From contig WTGJ01000027.1 in assembly GCA_011523615.1 (NCBI GenBank), positions 758,599 to 822,598 on the forward strand: DNA of 64,000 nucleotides. The letters are read 5' to 3'. The notes beneath the pieces are model-generated. The model did no database searches. It had not been told where the DNA came from and saw only the letters and a program-made list of their open reading frames with translations. A program made the position numbers and the translations under genes. Below, in pieces: positions 7,603 through 16,963 of this stretch. Source of the stretch: Chloroflexota bacterium. GTDB lineage: Bacteria; Chloroflexota; Anaerolineae; Aggregatilineales; Phototrophicaceae. Position 1 is the stretch's first letter. Every line of letters starts with the position of its first letter.

Positions 7603-9165
7603 TCAATCTGGTTCGCCCCAACCACCGCCACCCGGCGTCTCAATCAAGATGCCATCACCCTTTTCCAGGCGCGTGGTATATTTGCCACTGACCTTCCGTT
7701 TTATCTCGCCCTGGATGACGTAGTTTCGACCGACGCCGCCCGCTCGCCCACCCGCCAGACCATAGGGCCCTTTCAGGCGGCGCTCGCTGTTGATCGTCGC
7801 CGTGGCCGGGCTCAAAAATTCGTATTCGCGGATCACTCCTTCGCCGCCGCTGAATTTCCCCCGGCCGCCCGAACCTCGCCGCAAGCCATAACGCAGGACA
7901 CGGAGGGGGTAACTGTATTCCAAAGCTTCGATGGGTGTATTCAAGGTATTGGTCATGTGACAATGACGACCGCTGATTCCAGGACCGAAGGGGCCGGCGC
8001 CGTGCCCGCCGCCAATCGTTTCGTAATACACATAGGCTTCTCCGCTCGTTTGCTCGCCGCCGACGGTGAAATTATTCATCGTGCCCAGGCTCGCTGCCGG
8101 GATCAAATCAGGCAACGCTTGCGCCAATGCACCCAGGACCACATCCACAATCCGCTGTCCGGTTTCGGTATTCCCGACGACGACCGCCGCCGGGAAGGCT
8201 GGATTCAGCACGCTGCCCGCTTCCGTCACCACCTGCACGGGTTGAAAGCAGCCGTGGTTGACGGGCACTTCTTCTTGTGCCAACAGGCGGATCGCATACC
8301 AGGTTGCGGAACGGACGATGGGTTCAACCGCGTTCACGTTGCCCCGGACTTGCGCCGCAGAGCCATGAAAATCAACGCTCATGTTCCGCTCAGCGACTCG
8401 CAACGTCACCACGATGGGGATATCGAATTCGTTTTGACCGTCGCCTTCCAACGAGTCTGCAAAGGAATAGACGCCGTTCGGTATCGCTTCAATGCTGGAT
8501 TCCGTCAGCCTGCGGGAATAATCCATCAAGGCATCGGCGTGCGCTTTCATCTTTTCTCGGCCATGGCTTGCCAGCAGATCCAACATCCGCTTTTCGCCGA
8601 CTCTCTGGGCAGCCAATTGCGCTTGCAAGTCCCCCAATCTCTCTCTGGGGCCGCGGCTGTTCGCCGTAATGAGCGCAAGCAACGCATCATTGTAAATTCC
8701 GGCTGAACAGAGTTTGACGGGCGGGATGATCAATCCTTCTTGATACAGCTCCACGCTGAGCGGCAAAGAACCGGGGGACATGCCGCCCACATCGGCATGA
8801 TGGGCGCGGCTCGCCACGAAATACAACAACTCGCCAGCCACAAAAACCGGTGATAGCATCGTGATATCCGGCAGATGTGTCCCGCCATGGTAGGGATCGT
8901 TCAAAATGACGATGTCTCCTGGATCCAGACGTTCGAAATGATGCAAGGCATATTCAACGGAGGCGGGCATGCTGCCCAAGTGAACCGGGATGTGGGCCGC
9001 TTGCGCCACCATCCTCCCCTCTTCATCAAACAAGGCACAACTGAAATCCAATCGTTCGCGGATGTTGGGGCTGAAGCTGGAACGTTGCAAGGCAAGCCCC
9101 ATCTCTTCCGCCACGCTGCTGAAGAGGTGTTTGAATACCTCGAGGCTGATGCCATCCACAGTCAC
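7603..9165 (-). CDS. hyuB: Hydantoinase/oxoprolinase subunit B (HyuB family)
   Basis: This 520-residue protein is the B subunit of the ATP-dependent N-methylhydantoinase / 5-oxoprolinase / acetone carboxylase family. With subunit A it opens a cyclic amide, or activates a ketone, at the cost of ATP. Motifs are typical: ERLDFSCALFDEEGRMVAQA, HIPVHLGSMP, DPGDIVILNDPYHGGTHLPD (iron/zinc-binding region) and a C-terminal GDGILIETPGGGGWGEP. A GTG start at 9165 overlaps the hyuA stop as GTGA, with GGAG eight bases upstream. This is preferred over frame extension to 9240, which would run far into hyuA. The substrate cannot be told from sequence. Confidence 0.92.
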   Translation of the reverse strand: MTVDGISLEVFKHLFSSVAEEMGLALQRSSFSPNIRERLDFSCALFDEEGRMVAQAAHIPVHLGSMPASVEYALHHFERLDPGDIVILNDPYHGGTHLPDITMLSPVFVAGELLYFVASRAHHADVGGMSPGSLPLSVELYQEGLIIPPVKLCSAGIYNDALLALITANSRGPRERLGDLQAQLAAQRVGEKRMLDLLASHGREKMKAHADALMDYSRRLTESSIEAIPNGVYSFADSLEGDGQNEFDIPIVVTLRVAERNMSVDFHGSAAQVRGNVNAVEPIVRSATWYAIRLLAQEEVPVNHGCFQPVQVVTEAGSVLNPAFPAAVVVGNTETGQRIVDVVLGALAQALPDLIPAASLGTMNNFTVGGEQTSGEAYVYYETIGGGHGAGPFGPGISGRHCHMTNTLNTPIEALEYSYPLRVLRYGLRRGSGGRGKFSGGEGVIREYEFLSPATATINSERRLKGPYGLAGGRAGGVGRNYVIQGEIKRKVSGKYTTRLEKGDGILIETPGGGGWGEPD

Positions 9166-11141
9166 GAAAGACGCTCCAAAATCAGATTGTGGTAACCATC
9201 GACCCGCGCTTCCCATCCTGGAGCCACATAAGTCGTGCAATCATTTTGTAGTACGAGCGCTGGCCCGACGAAACGAGAACCGGGGATTAAATCTTCTCGC
9301 CAATGATGGGCCATCGTCTGCCCCGCCGAAGCGACTTCTGTGCGCATCGGTCTCGGTTGGCTCACCGACAGAACTTCGCGGTATGGCAATTCGGGTTTTC
9401 GCACCGCACCGATCGCTCGCAACCGTAGATTGACGATTTCAATTTCACGATCTCGCAATGCATGGCCGTATTCACGCTCATGCTCGGCATGAAACGCTTC
9501 TTCGTAATCTTCGCTGAAATCGATGGTGAGCTCGTGCGCTTGCCCTTGATAACGCACATCGAGATACGCATGAAACTGAGGTGCTTCGTCCAGCTTTTCC
9601 TTCACACAAACTGCCTCCGCGCGAGCACGCAGTTGTGACAAAAGCTCGTTGATTCGGTTCATTCTTTCTGGACCTGAGAATTGCAGCACCGATTGACTGA
9701 AATCCAATTGGACATCGGCGACGATCAAACCCAGCGCACACAACACGCCAGGAGTCGCCGGAATGAGGACGCTGGGCATCGCCAAGCGATCGGCCACATC
9801 GCAAGCATGCAAGGGGCCTGCACCGCCGAAGGCCATCAGGGTAAATTCTCGTGGATCGTAGCCTCGTGCCACCGAAACTCGGCGCAGGGAACGGTCGATA
9901 TTGGCGTTGGCCACCGCCAAAACGCCAATGGCCGCCTCTTCGATGGTCAGGTTCAGCCGCTCCGCCAAGGGGACAAAACCTCGCCGGGCCAAGCTGTTAT
10001 CCAGGCGAAGATTCCCGCCGAGCCGTTGGTCATCGCCCAACCTTCCCAGGATTGCATTGGCATCGCTGACCGTGGGCTGCTCCCCTCCCATGCCATAGAT
10101 CATGGGACCGGGATCCGCTCCCGCGCTCTCCGGCCCAACGCGCAGAGCGCCACCGGCATCGACCCGGGCAATGGAGCCTCCCCCCGCGCCGATCGTTTCG
10201 ATATCCAGGGTGCGGAGGCGCAGGGGCAGACCGTCGATCTCCGTTTGCGGTCGTGGGGTCAAGCCGCCATCGCAAAGGGAAACATCGGTAGACGTCCCCC
10301 CCATATCCAAGGTGATAATTTTCTCGAAACCCGCCTTTTGCGCGACGAAACGTGCGCCAATGACGCCAGCGGCTGGCCCACTGAGTGCCGTATGGATCGC
10401 TTGCTCGCGAATGTTTTCCGCGTGCAGCACTCCGCCATCCGAACGCATCATCCACAAATCTGCCTCATCGGGCAATTCGCGATCCAGCTGGGTGAGGTAA
10501 TGGTGCACTGCCGGACGCACATAGGCTTCCAGCGCAACGGTGCTGGCTCTTTCGTACTCACGAAATTCAGGCAACACTTCGCTGGAAAGAACGACTTGCC
10601 AGGGCTCGACGAAATCCCTCGCCAATATGAGCTCTTTGATCCGGCGTTCGTGCCCTGGATTCACATAACTGAAGAGCAAACAAATGGCGATCGCATCCAG
10701 GCTCAACTGCGCCAGCTCATCCAAGATGTGAGACAATTCGTTTTCATCCAGGGTGGTGATCACTTCACCGCGATGATCTAGGCGCCCGGAAACTTCAAAA
10801 CACCGCTCACGGGACAACAATGGCGGCGGTAGCTGGGGGTGGATGGCATATAGCTGCGGCCGATTCTGCCGCCCCAAAAACAGCAGATCACGAAAGCCCC
10901 GGGTCGTGATGAAGGCGATGCGGGCGCCGCGGCGTTGCAAAATCGCATTCGTGGCGACGGTAGAGCCATGCGCCAAGCGCTCCCATGCTTCTGCACCGCT
11001 GCCGACCCATTGCTGCAAACCCTGGAGCAAGGCTCGGGAAGGATCGTCAGGAGTGCTCAGCAATTTATGCGCCTGCAGCTGGCCATCTGCTTCGACCACA
11101 AAATCGGTGAAAGTCCCGCCAATATCAACGCCGATGCGCAT
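9162..11141 (-). CDS. hyuA: Hydantoinase/oxoprolinase subunit A (HyuA family)
   Basis: This 659-residue protein carries the ASKHA-type ATPase domains of the hydantoinase A / 5-oxoprolinase family. MRIGVDIGGTFTDFVVE is the phosphate-1 loop; the N-terminal domain (about 1-180) is followed by the oxoprolinase core with TALSGPAAGVIGA, ITLDMGGTSTDVSLCDGG (phosphate-2) and IGAGGGSIARVDAGG, then a C-terminal beta domain (about 500-659). It phosphorylates or activates the substrate hydrolysed with HyuB. hyuA and hyuB overlap by four bases and form a two-gene operon divergent from hsp20. A second, shorter HyuA-like protein is encoded at 43217-44758. Confidence 0.94.
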   Translation of the reverse strand: MRIGVDIGGTFTDFVVEADGQLQAHKLLSTPDDPSRALLQGLQQWVGSGAEAWERLAHGSTVATNAILQRRGARIAFITTRGFRDLLFLGRQNRPQLYAIHPQLPPPLLSRERCFEVSGRLDHRGEVITTLDENELSHILDELAQLSLDAIAICLLFSYVNPGHERRIKELILARDFVEPWQVVLSSEVLPEFREYERASTVALEAYVRPAVHHYLTQLDRELPDEADLWMMRSDGGVLHAENIREQAIHTALSGPAAGVIGARFVAQKAGFEKIITLDMGGTSTDVSLCDGGLTPRPQTEIDGLPLRLRTLDIETIGAGGGSIARVDAGGALRVGPESAGADPGPMIYGMGGEQPTVSDANAILGRLGDDQRLGGNLRLDNSLARRGFVPLAERLNLTIEEAAIGVLAVANANIDRSLRRVSVARGYDPREFTLMAFGGAGPLHACDVADRLAMPSVLIPATPGVLCALGLIVADVQLDFSQSVLQFSGPERMNRINELLSQLRARAEAVCVKEKLDEAPQFHAYLDVRYQGQAHELTIDFSEDYEEAFHAEHEREYGHALRDREIEIVNLRLRAIGAVRKPELPYREVLSVSQPRPMRTEVASAGQTMAHHWREDLIPGSRFVGPALVLQNDCTTYVAPGWEARVDGYHNLILERLS

Positions 11142-11287
11142 GCCTCAACGCCTTTGCACCCAGTAGTTAGCAAGAATCTGATGATTCATTGATCCAATTC
11201 TAATGATCTGCTGAGTTTCTTCTAATGCAACGTGCTTATGATAGCAAACGAGTGAATTGAGCTGAACCTGATTTAAGGAGGATTCTC

Positions 11288-11746
11288 ATGCGTTACATCG
11301 CCCGTTTCAACCCAGTGCAGGACCTCGTCAATCTGCAAGATGCTTTCGAACGTGCGTTTGATTTTCGTTGGCCTTCCCATGCGGGGAGCGCGGAAAACAA
11401 AGCCAACTATCGTCTGCCTCTGGACGTTTTCGAACGAGAAGATGGCTACACCATCTTTGCTTCACTGCCCGGAGTGGCGCCGGAGCACATCGAAATCAAC
11501 ATCGAAGATGACGTCCTCAGCATTCAGGCCGATGTACCGGCCTCCGTCGCCGGCGAAAATGCCGAGGCCCTGTGGCGGGAGCGTAGATTCGGCACCTTCC
11601 AACGCCAGCTGCGCCTGCCCGCACCCATCAACCGGGAAGCGATCACTGCGGAGACCGTCGATGGCGTGCTGCAGCTGACCTTGCCGAAAGAGGAAAGCGC
11701 TCAGGTGCACCAGATCCCGGTGCAGAGTGCCCACAGCAGTAACTGA
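11288..11746 (+). CDS. Small heat shock protein, Hsp20/alpha-crystallin family
   Basis: This 152-residue cytoplasmic holdase chaperone keeps unfolding proteins soluble under heat stress. The alpha-crystallin domain spans about residues 40-140: YRLPLDVFEREDGYTIFASL, PGVAPEHIEINIEDDVLSIQ and RFGTFQRQLRLPAPINREAI. The conserved GVLQLTLPKEE strand lies at its end, with a short tail after it. A strong AAGGAGGA Shine-Dalgarno sits seven bases before the ATG. I see no CIRCE operator in the 146 bases upstream. The gene is followed by a good intrinsic terminator. Confidence 0.95.
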   Translation: MRYIARFNPVQDLVNLQDAFERAFDFRWPSHAGSAENKANYRLPLDVFEREDGYTIFASLPGVAPEHIEINIEDDVLSIQADVPASVAGENAEALWRERRFGTFQRQLRLPAPINREAITAETVDGVLQLTLPKEESAQVHQIPVQSAHSSN

Positions 11747-11771
11747 TTTCGGAGACCATCCTATTACCACA

Positions 11772-11808
11772 AACGCCCGTGGTCGCTCAAAGATCGCGGG
11801 CGTTTTTT
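11772..11808 (+). terminator. Intrinsic terminator after hsp20
   Basis: An 8-bp stem (AACGCCCG at 11772-11779 with CGGGCGTT at 11797-11804) has an inner 4-bp extension and is followed by a run of six T (11803-11808). It overlaps the 3' end of the convergent kinase gene. Confidence 0.85.
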
Positions 11809-12371
11809 GGCTCCAAACCCAGACACTCCAATACCCTTTTCAGTCGCTGCGATAATTCAGCCACGCTACCATCATTGACGATCGTATGCTCCGCCAGCGC
11901 AATCGGCGCACTTTTTTCCAACGCTTCGACCTCTTGCCAATCCCGCTGCTCCGCTTCCCGCCGTGATAGCGGACGGTCAGTTCGGTTAGATAAGCGCTGA
12001 TGGCGCAGTTTCCTCGGTGCGGCGATCGCCAGCAATGCCAGCTCCCCATCCAAAGCTTCACGTAGGTAGCGATATTCGCTGAAGCTGTATAGGCCGTCCA
12101 TGACCACGCAACCTCGTTCCTTCACGATGCCTTGCAAAATGGGCAGAGCGCGTTGGGCCATGACAGCCATTCCTTCGGTATGGCGCAGCTCTTCGCGGAT
12201 CTGTCGCTCATGGGCCGGCGTGACTGGCCACCCTCTACGCTCGATTTCATCAATCACGATGGAGCCGAAACGAAAGGTCGGGTAGCCAGCGTCACGCAAA
12301 ATTTGGGCACAGGTGGTTTTCCCCGAACCCGGCATCCCTACGATTGCCAAGGCACGTGTTTTTCGCGCCAT
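11787..12371 (-). CDS. P-loop nucleotide kinase, dephospho-CoA-kinase-like
   Basis: This 194-residue cytoplasmic protein has a Walker A GMPGSGKTT at residues 12-20, an FGSIVIDEIERRGW segment and RRGWPVTPAHERQIREELR helices. GCVVMDGLYSFSEYRYLRE forms the Walker-B-like strand and NRTDRPLSRREAEQRDWQEVE the lid-like region. This pattern matches archaeal-type AAA nucleotide/dephospho-CoA kinase relatives more than bacterial CoaE. The substrate is therefore uncertain. An alternative ATG at 12395 would add eight residues; a TATAAT on this strand (12413-12408) fits either start. The 3' end overlaps the hsp20 terminator, and the upstream region is shared with livG. Confidence 0.72.
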   Translation of the reverse strand: MARKTRALAIVGMPGSGKTTCAQILRDAGYPTFRFGSIVIDEIERRGWPVTPAHERQIREELRHTEGMAVMAQRALPILQGIVKERGCVVMDGLYSFSEYRYLREALDGELALLAIAAPRKLRHQRLSNRTDRPLSRREAEQRDWQEVEALEKSAPIALAEHTIVNDGSVAELSQRLKRVLECLGLEPKNARDL

Positions 12372-12430
12372 ATCACCAAACGATCCTTCATTCATCACTG
12401 CTGGCTCATTATAAGAGCCCAAGCTGCCTG

Positions 12431-12439
12431 TGGTATAGT
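12431..12439 (+). promoter_or_regulatory. Extended -10 promoter for the liv operon
   Basis: TGGTATAGT at 12431-12439 fits an extended -10 element (TGnTATAAT, one mismatch), 25 bases before the livG ATG. On the minus strand, a TATAAT at 12413-12408 probably serves the divergent kinase gene. Confidence 0.45.
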
Positions 12440-12463
12440 TTCTTGAAATACCAGTTTCTGAAA

Positions 12464-13240
12464 ATGGGCGAAACGACGGCACTGCTCTCCATCGATCAGA
12501 TCAGCTTGAATTTCGGTGGCATCCAAGCCTTGCAAGACGTCAGTTTCGATGTAGCAGCGGGCGAAATTCTGGCCATCATCGGCCCCAATGGCGCCGGCAA
12601 AACGAGTCTGATCAACAGCATCAACGGTTTTTACCGACCGCAACAGGGCCGAATTCTCTACGAGGGATACGACATCAGCGATGTTCCGCCGTATCAGCGC
12701 GCTCGCCTGGGGATCTCGCGGACTTTTCAGAACATCGCCCTGTACACGAACGCCACCACGCTGGATAACCTCCTGGCGGCGCGTCACATCCACATGTCAA
12801 GCAATCTCTGGTCGGGTGCCTTGTTTCTCGGTCCCGCGAAGCGCGAAGAAATTGCCCATCGGCGGAGCATCGAGCACATCATTGATTTCTTAGAGATGGA
12901 ACCCATCCGTAAATCCATCGTGGGTAATCTCAGCTACGGCATGAGGAAGCGCGTCGAACTCGGCCGGGCCTTGGCATTGGAACCGACGCTCTTGCTCCTC
13001 GACGAGCCCATGGCGGGAATGAACGCCGAAGAGAAAGAGGATATGGCGCGCTTCATTTTGGCGATTCATCAACTGCAACAGATCACGATCCTCTTGATTG
13101 AACATGATATGGGACTCGTGATGGATGTTTCGCAGCGCATCATCGTGCTCAATTTTGGTCAAAAAATCGCCGAAGGTGCACCGGCAGCGATCCAGCAAAA
13201 TCCCGCCGTCATTCAGGCTTATTTGGGTCGGGCTGACTGA
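12464..13240 (+). CDS. livG: Branched-chain amino acid type ABC transporter, ATP-binding protein LivG
   Basis: This 258-residue cytoplasmic ATPase powers the LivHM permease. Walker A GPNGAGKTS lies at 40-48, the Q-loop region includes RLGISRTFQNIALY, the ABC signature reads NLSYGMRKRVELGRAL, and Walker B is LLLLDEPMAGMN, followed by the switch IEHDMG. The insert after the Q-loop and the C-terminal helix (GAPAAIQQNPAVIQAYLG) are typical of LivG. ATG 12464 is the first residue of the conserved sequence; upstream in-frame codons run into the promoter. It starts the Liv cluster and is followed by a 142-base gap before the acyl-CoA ligase. Confidence 0.95.
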   Translation: MGETTALLSIDQISLNFGGIQALQDVSFDVAAGEILAIIGPNGAGKTSLINSINGFYRPQQGRILYEGYDISDVPPYQRARLGISRTFQNIALYTNATTLDNLLAARHIHMSSNLWSGALFLGPAKREEIAHRRSIEHIIDFLEMEPIRKSIVGNLSYGMRKRVELGRALALEPTLLLLDEPMAGMNAEEKEDMARFILAIHQLQQITILLIEHDMGLVMDVSQRIIVLNFGQKIAEGAPAAIQQNPAVIQAYLGRAD

Positions 13241-13382
13241 CCATCGTCTCCTTACAATGGTTTTGGCATTTTCCATTCATCCACCCTCAACCATGCTGCA
13301 CCGCCCAATCTTCGCTACAATAGAAGACGTAACATTTTCATAGAAACGACTGTGTTTCAACCTGGGCAATCCTGATCGGGCA

Positions 13383-15368
13383 TTGGGTTTGAAGAAGCGA
13401 CCGACCAAGCCGGGTACGATTTACCGTGCAGCTCATGCACCAGATCCACCGTGTTTTGGCGAGTTGGATACCCTGGCCAAGTGTTTTCTGCACCAAGTGC
13501 AACGACGTGGGAACCAGATCGCCATGCGCAAAAAGCGCTTCGGCATCTGGCAGGAATACCGCTGGCAGGATGTCTACCGACACGTAAAACACTTCTCCCT
13601 GGGATTACGACAACTCGGCCTGCGCGCAGAAGAAACAGTCGCCATCATCGGCGACAACGAGCCAGAAATTTACTGGGCCCAAATGGCAAGCCATGCGGCC
13701 CGGGCACGGACCATTTGCATCTTCAGTGACGCATCGGTCGAGGAGATATCCTACATCTTGCAGAAAAGTGAGGCGGTTTTCTTCATCGTGCATGATCAAG
13801 AACAAGTGGACAAAGCGTTAGCAATCCATCCTTCCTTACCGCAGATCCGGCGCATCATCTACTGGGAAGAGCGTGGCCTGTGGCAATATGAGGAGGAAGC
13901 CTTGCTCCGCTTTGACGAGGTGGAAGCTTTGGGAGCGATGCGGGCAGAAGAAGAAGCAGAACAATTCGCAGAGGCCATCGCCCAAACGCAACCGGAGGAT
14001 ACCATCATCCTCAGCATGACTTCCGGCACCACCAGCCTTCCCAAACTGGCCATGGTCACGCATCGGCAGTTGCTATACAGCAATCACCTGAGTCTTGCCT
14101 TCTTCCCCAATACGGCCGAAGATAACTGGTTATCCTTCAGCCCGATGGCCTGGTTGACGGAACAGGCTTTTGGCTATACCCCGCACCTGATCCATGGATT
14201 GTGCGTGAATTTTCCGGAAGGGCCGGATACGGTTGCGAATGACATCCGAGAAATCGCGCCGATCGGACTCGTGTTTCCCAGCCGCAGTTGGGAAAACCTG
14301 GTGAGCATGATGCGCGTCCGAATCCAGGACAGTTCATGGATCAACCGAATGCTGTTTGCCTTCTTCATGCCGGTCGCTTATCAGATCATCGATCGGCAAG
14401 ATGCTGGCAAAGGAATCCCATTTTGGTTGCAAGCGATCCGCTGGTTCGGTGATTTTGCCGTCTTCCAGCCTTTGCGAGACAAGATCGGCCTCACCCGGGC
14501 GAAAAACTGTTTGACGGCGGGTTCTGCCCTCAGCCCTGATGTCGTTCGTTTTTTTCGCGCCATCGGCGTCGAGTTGCGTCAGCTGTACGCATCCACCGAG
14601 TCGCTCGCAACGATGCATCCGCAAGGCGATGCAACGCTGGCTTCCGTCGGCATCATCCCTCCGGGTGTGGAAATCAAGATTGCGAACGACCGAGAAATCC
14701 TCGTCCGAACGGAAGCCCGTTTCGCCGGTTATTTTCGCGACGAAGAAAAAACGGCAGCAGTATTGGATGAAGAGGGCTGGTACCATACCGGAGACGCAGG
14801 ATACATGGCGGAAAACGGCCACTTGTATTATTTGGATCGCGTCCAGGACATGCTCGAACTGGCAAACGGTGAACGGTACAGTCCACAATACATCGAGGGT
14901 CGGCTGAAATTCAGCCCTTACATCCGCGACGTGATGGCAATCGGCGGGGCCACGCGCGCATTCGTCGGCGCCATCATCAATATCGATTCGGATAACGTAG
15001 CCCGCTGGGCCGAAAAACGGCGCATCCCTTTCACCACATTTGTGGATCTCAGCCAACGACGCGAAGTCTATGAGTTGGTCCAGCGAGACCTGGCCGAAGT
15101 GAATGAAACCTTACCCGAAGCGGCCCGAATCCGCCGTTACATCATTTTGCATAAAGCATTCGATGCCGATGAAGCGGAACTCACGCGAACGAGGAAATTG
15201 AGGCGGAATCTGTTGGTGCAGAAATATGCGGAACTCATCGAATCCATGTATCGCGGCGATGCAGCATTCCACGTTCGAGCGGAAGTGCAATACCGCGATG
15301 GCAGGAAGAGCACGCTCGATACTACGCTGCACATCGGTGATTTTGCCGCTACGAATTCCGCATCATGA
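13383..15368 (+). CDS. Long-chain acyl-CoA synthetase type AMP-binding ligase
   Basis: This 661-residue adenylate-forming enzyme activates a carboxylic acid to the acyl-adenylate and then the CoA thioester. The ATP P-loop is ILSMTSGTTSLPKLAMVTH, with an adenine-binding QLYASTES and the hinge/Asp motif WYHTGDAGYM; the C-terminal domain follows from about residue 500. The N-terminus resembles ligases seen in Liv clusters of other bacteria (RKKRFGIWQEYRWQDVYRHV). The start is uncertain: no ATG is available, and TTG at 13383 or 13389 is the best choice. Its stop overlaps the livH ATG (ATGA), so it is co-translated with the permease. A carboxylic acid, not an amino acid, is thus a likely cargo of the transporter. 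Confidence 0.85.
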   Translation: MGLKKRPTKPGTIYRAAHAPDPPCFGELDTLAKCFLHQVQRRGNQIAMRKKRFGIWQEYRWQDVYRHVKHFSLGLRQLGLRAEETVAIIGDNEPEIYWAQMASHAARARTICIFSDASVEEISYILQKSEAVFFIVHDQEQVDKALAIHPSLPQIRRIIYWEERGLWQYEEEALLRFDEVEALGAMRAEEEAEQFAEAIAQTQPEDTIILSMTSGTTSLPKLAMVTHRQLLYSNHLSLAFFPNTAEDNWLSFSPMAWLTEQAFGYTPHLIHGLCVNFPEGPDTVANDIREIAPIGLVFPSRSWENLVSMMRVRIQDSSWINRMLFAFFMPVAYQIIDRQDAGKGIPFWLQAIRWFGDFAVFQPLRDKIGLTRAKNCLTAGSALSPDVVRFFRAIGVELRQLYASTESLATMHPQGDATLASVGIIPPGVEIKIANDREILVRTEARFAGYFRDEEKTAAVLDEEGWYHTGDAGYMAENGHLYYLDRVQDMLELANGERYSPQYIEGRLKFSPYIRDVMAIGGATRAFVGAIINIDSDNVARWAEKRRIPFTTFVDLSQRREVYELVQRDLAEVNETLPEAARIRRYIILHKAFDADEAELTRTRKLRRNLLVQKYAELIESMYRGDAAFHVRAEVQYRDGRKSTLDTTLHIGDFAATNSAS

Positions 15369-16963
15369 GGTCAGCGGGGATGCATCCACGGCTGGCGGAC
15401 CCACGCAGCGCATTCATCCACCATTACGCTGGTGCGTTCTTGATGGCGTCAGCGTTGGTTTTGCTCTTGCTCGCCTATGCCGTGTTTCCCTGGGATCCCA
15501 CCACATCTCTTCCCTCTCCGACGGAATGGTGGTTGCGTCGCTGGTTTGCGCTGAGCACGCCCAGCGCTGCATTGCTGGCTGTGCTGGCATTTGCCTGGGC
15601 GGTCGCAGCCCAACATAATGCCCATCGAGCCGCAGCATTGGCGTTTATTTCTGGCCATCTCCTCTGGCTGAATTCTGCTCTGTATGCCTTATGGGGTGCA
15701 ATGCCTTTTGGGACGGCGGGTTTTCTCCTGGAGTTTCTGGCCGGGTGGCTCTTGTTGTTGCCGGTCCTGTTCCCTCGTAGCCAGCCAGATCGACAGCTTC
15801 CCCATTCCCGGCTGAGCAACCCAATCCAGAGAAAAATATACCTGCAAGGCTACGTCATCTCCTTGGCGTCGATCACATTTTTACTCTGGTTGCTGCCCCT
15901 CTTTGCCGAAAAACCCTTGCATCGCTTGGTGCATTCTGGCGTGTTGGGAATTTTCGAAGGCAGCCTCTACGCGCTCATTGCCTTGGGCATCATCATCATC
16001 AACAAAGCAACCGGCGTCTTCAATTTCAGCCATGGCGCCATGATGTTGTTTGGCGGCATGATTCTGTTTTCATTTTTCCAATCCACGTCGATTCACCCCA
16101 TCGTCGCGGTCAGTTACTCCATCATCGTCGTCACTACGGTCCTCTATAGCTCAGGCAGCTGGCGCGAAAGCAAACGAATCCTGCTGGCAATGATTGCGGT
16201 GCTGCTATTGAGCGGCTTGCTCGTCGTGGGTGGCGCATCCTGGTGGTTGCTGCACGGTCTGGTGGGCACCTTGATGGGTGCGTTGCTACTGGCCTTCTTC
16301 ATCGATCGGGTGGCGATCCGCCCTTTGCTCGGCCAACCCATCTTTGCTGTGGTGATGGCGACCATCGCCATGGAGATCATACTGCGCGGTATCGTACGGG
16401 TTTTGTGGGGGTCGCAGGTGGTCACCATTCCGTTGTTCTATTTTGTAAAAAAACCCACCATCACCTTCCCCATCGGAGGTGGTCGTGTGTTCCTATTCAC
16501 TTCGGAAATGATCGGCATGTTCATCGCGATGCTTGCGTATCTGGCATTCATCCTCTTTTTTCGCTATTCAAAGATCGGTTTGTCGATGCGCGCTGCGGCG
16601 GAGAATCCGCGCCTGGCTCAATCATTGGGTTTGCAAGTGCGAATTCTGCTTTCCTTCACCTGGGGGATCGCCGCCATCTTCGCCGCATTGGCTGGCTCTT
16701 TGATCGGGGCATCCAAAGGCATCGCATCTGAAATCACCCCGGCGTTGGCTCTGAAAGCCTTCCCTGCCGTCTTGTTGGGTGGGTTGGAATCGATCCCCGG
16801 CGCTTTAGTGGGTGGGTTGATCATCGGCCTTGCCGAACAATACAGCGTCTTGTTGTTCTCGACGGATGTCGCCACCCAGTTGGTACCTTTTGCCTTGCTG
16901 ATGATCGTGCTCATCATCCGCCCGCAGGGTCTTTTTGGCCAAAAGCGAATCGAACGAATCTGA
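15365..16963 (+). CDS. livH: Branched-chain amino acid type ABC permease LivH with extra N-terminal membrane region
   Basis: This 532-residue membrane protein contains a normal LivH permease from about residue 190 onward: GILGIFEGSLYALIALGI-like start, NKATGVFNFSHGAMMLFGG, RMAAENPRLAQ-type loop (SMRAAAENPRLAQSLGL) and AFPAVLLGGLESIPGALVGG. The first ~190 residues hold four or five further hydrophobic helices that ordinary LivH (about 290-310 residues) lacks. They include ASALVLLLLAYAVFP and AAQHNAHRAAALAFISGHL. The ATG overlaps the ligase stop (ATGA), which supports the long form, and livM follows with a one-base TGATG overlap. The role of the extension is unknown. Confidence 0.9.
   Translation: MRSAGMHPRLADPRSAFIHHYAGAFLMASALVLLLLAYAVFPWDPTTSLPSPTEWWLRRWFALSTPSAALLAVLAFAWAVAAQHNAHRAAALAFISGHLLWLNSALYALWGAMPFGTAGFLLEFLAGWLLLLPVLFPRSQPDRQLPHSRLSNPIQRKIYLQGYVISLASITFLLWLLPLFAEKPLHRLVHSGVLGIFEGSLYALIALGIIIINKATGVFNFSHGAMMLFGGMILFSFFQSTSIHPIVAVSYSIIVVTTVLYSSGSWRESKRILLAMIAVLLLSGLLVVGGASWWLLHGLVGTLMGALLLAFFIDRVAIRPLLGQPIFAVVMATIAMEIILRGIVRVLWGSQVVTIPLFYFVKKPTITFPIGGGRVFLFTSEMIGMFIAMLAYLAFILFFRYSKIGLSMRAAAENPRLAQSLGLQVRILLSFTWGIAAIFAALAGSLIGASKGIASEITPALALKAFPAVLLGGLESIPGALVGGLIIGLAEQYSVLLFSTDVATQLVPFALLMIVLIIRPQGLFGQKRIERI

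Noticed and set aside
9681-10781. 366-codon open frame opposite hyuA
   Set aside because: Shadow frame; hyuA has all ATPase motifs on the other strand.
11142-11287. CIRCE or other heat-shock operator before hsp20
   Set aside because: No TTAGCACTC-N9-GAGTGCTAA type repeat is visible; only a weak TATGAT at about 11237 could serve as -10.
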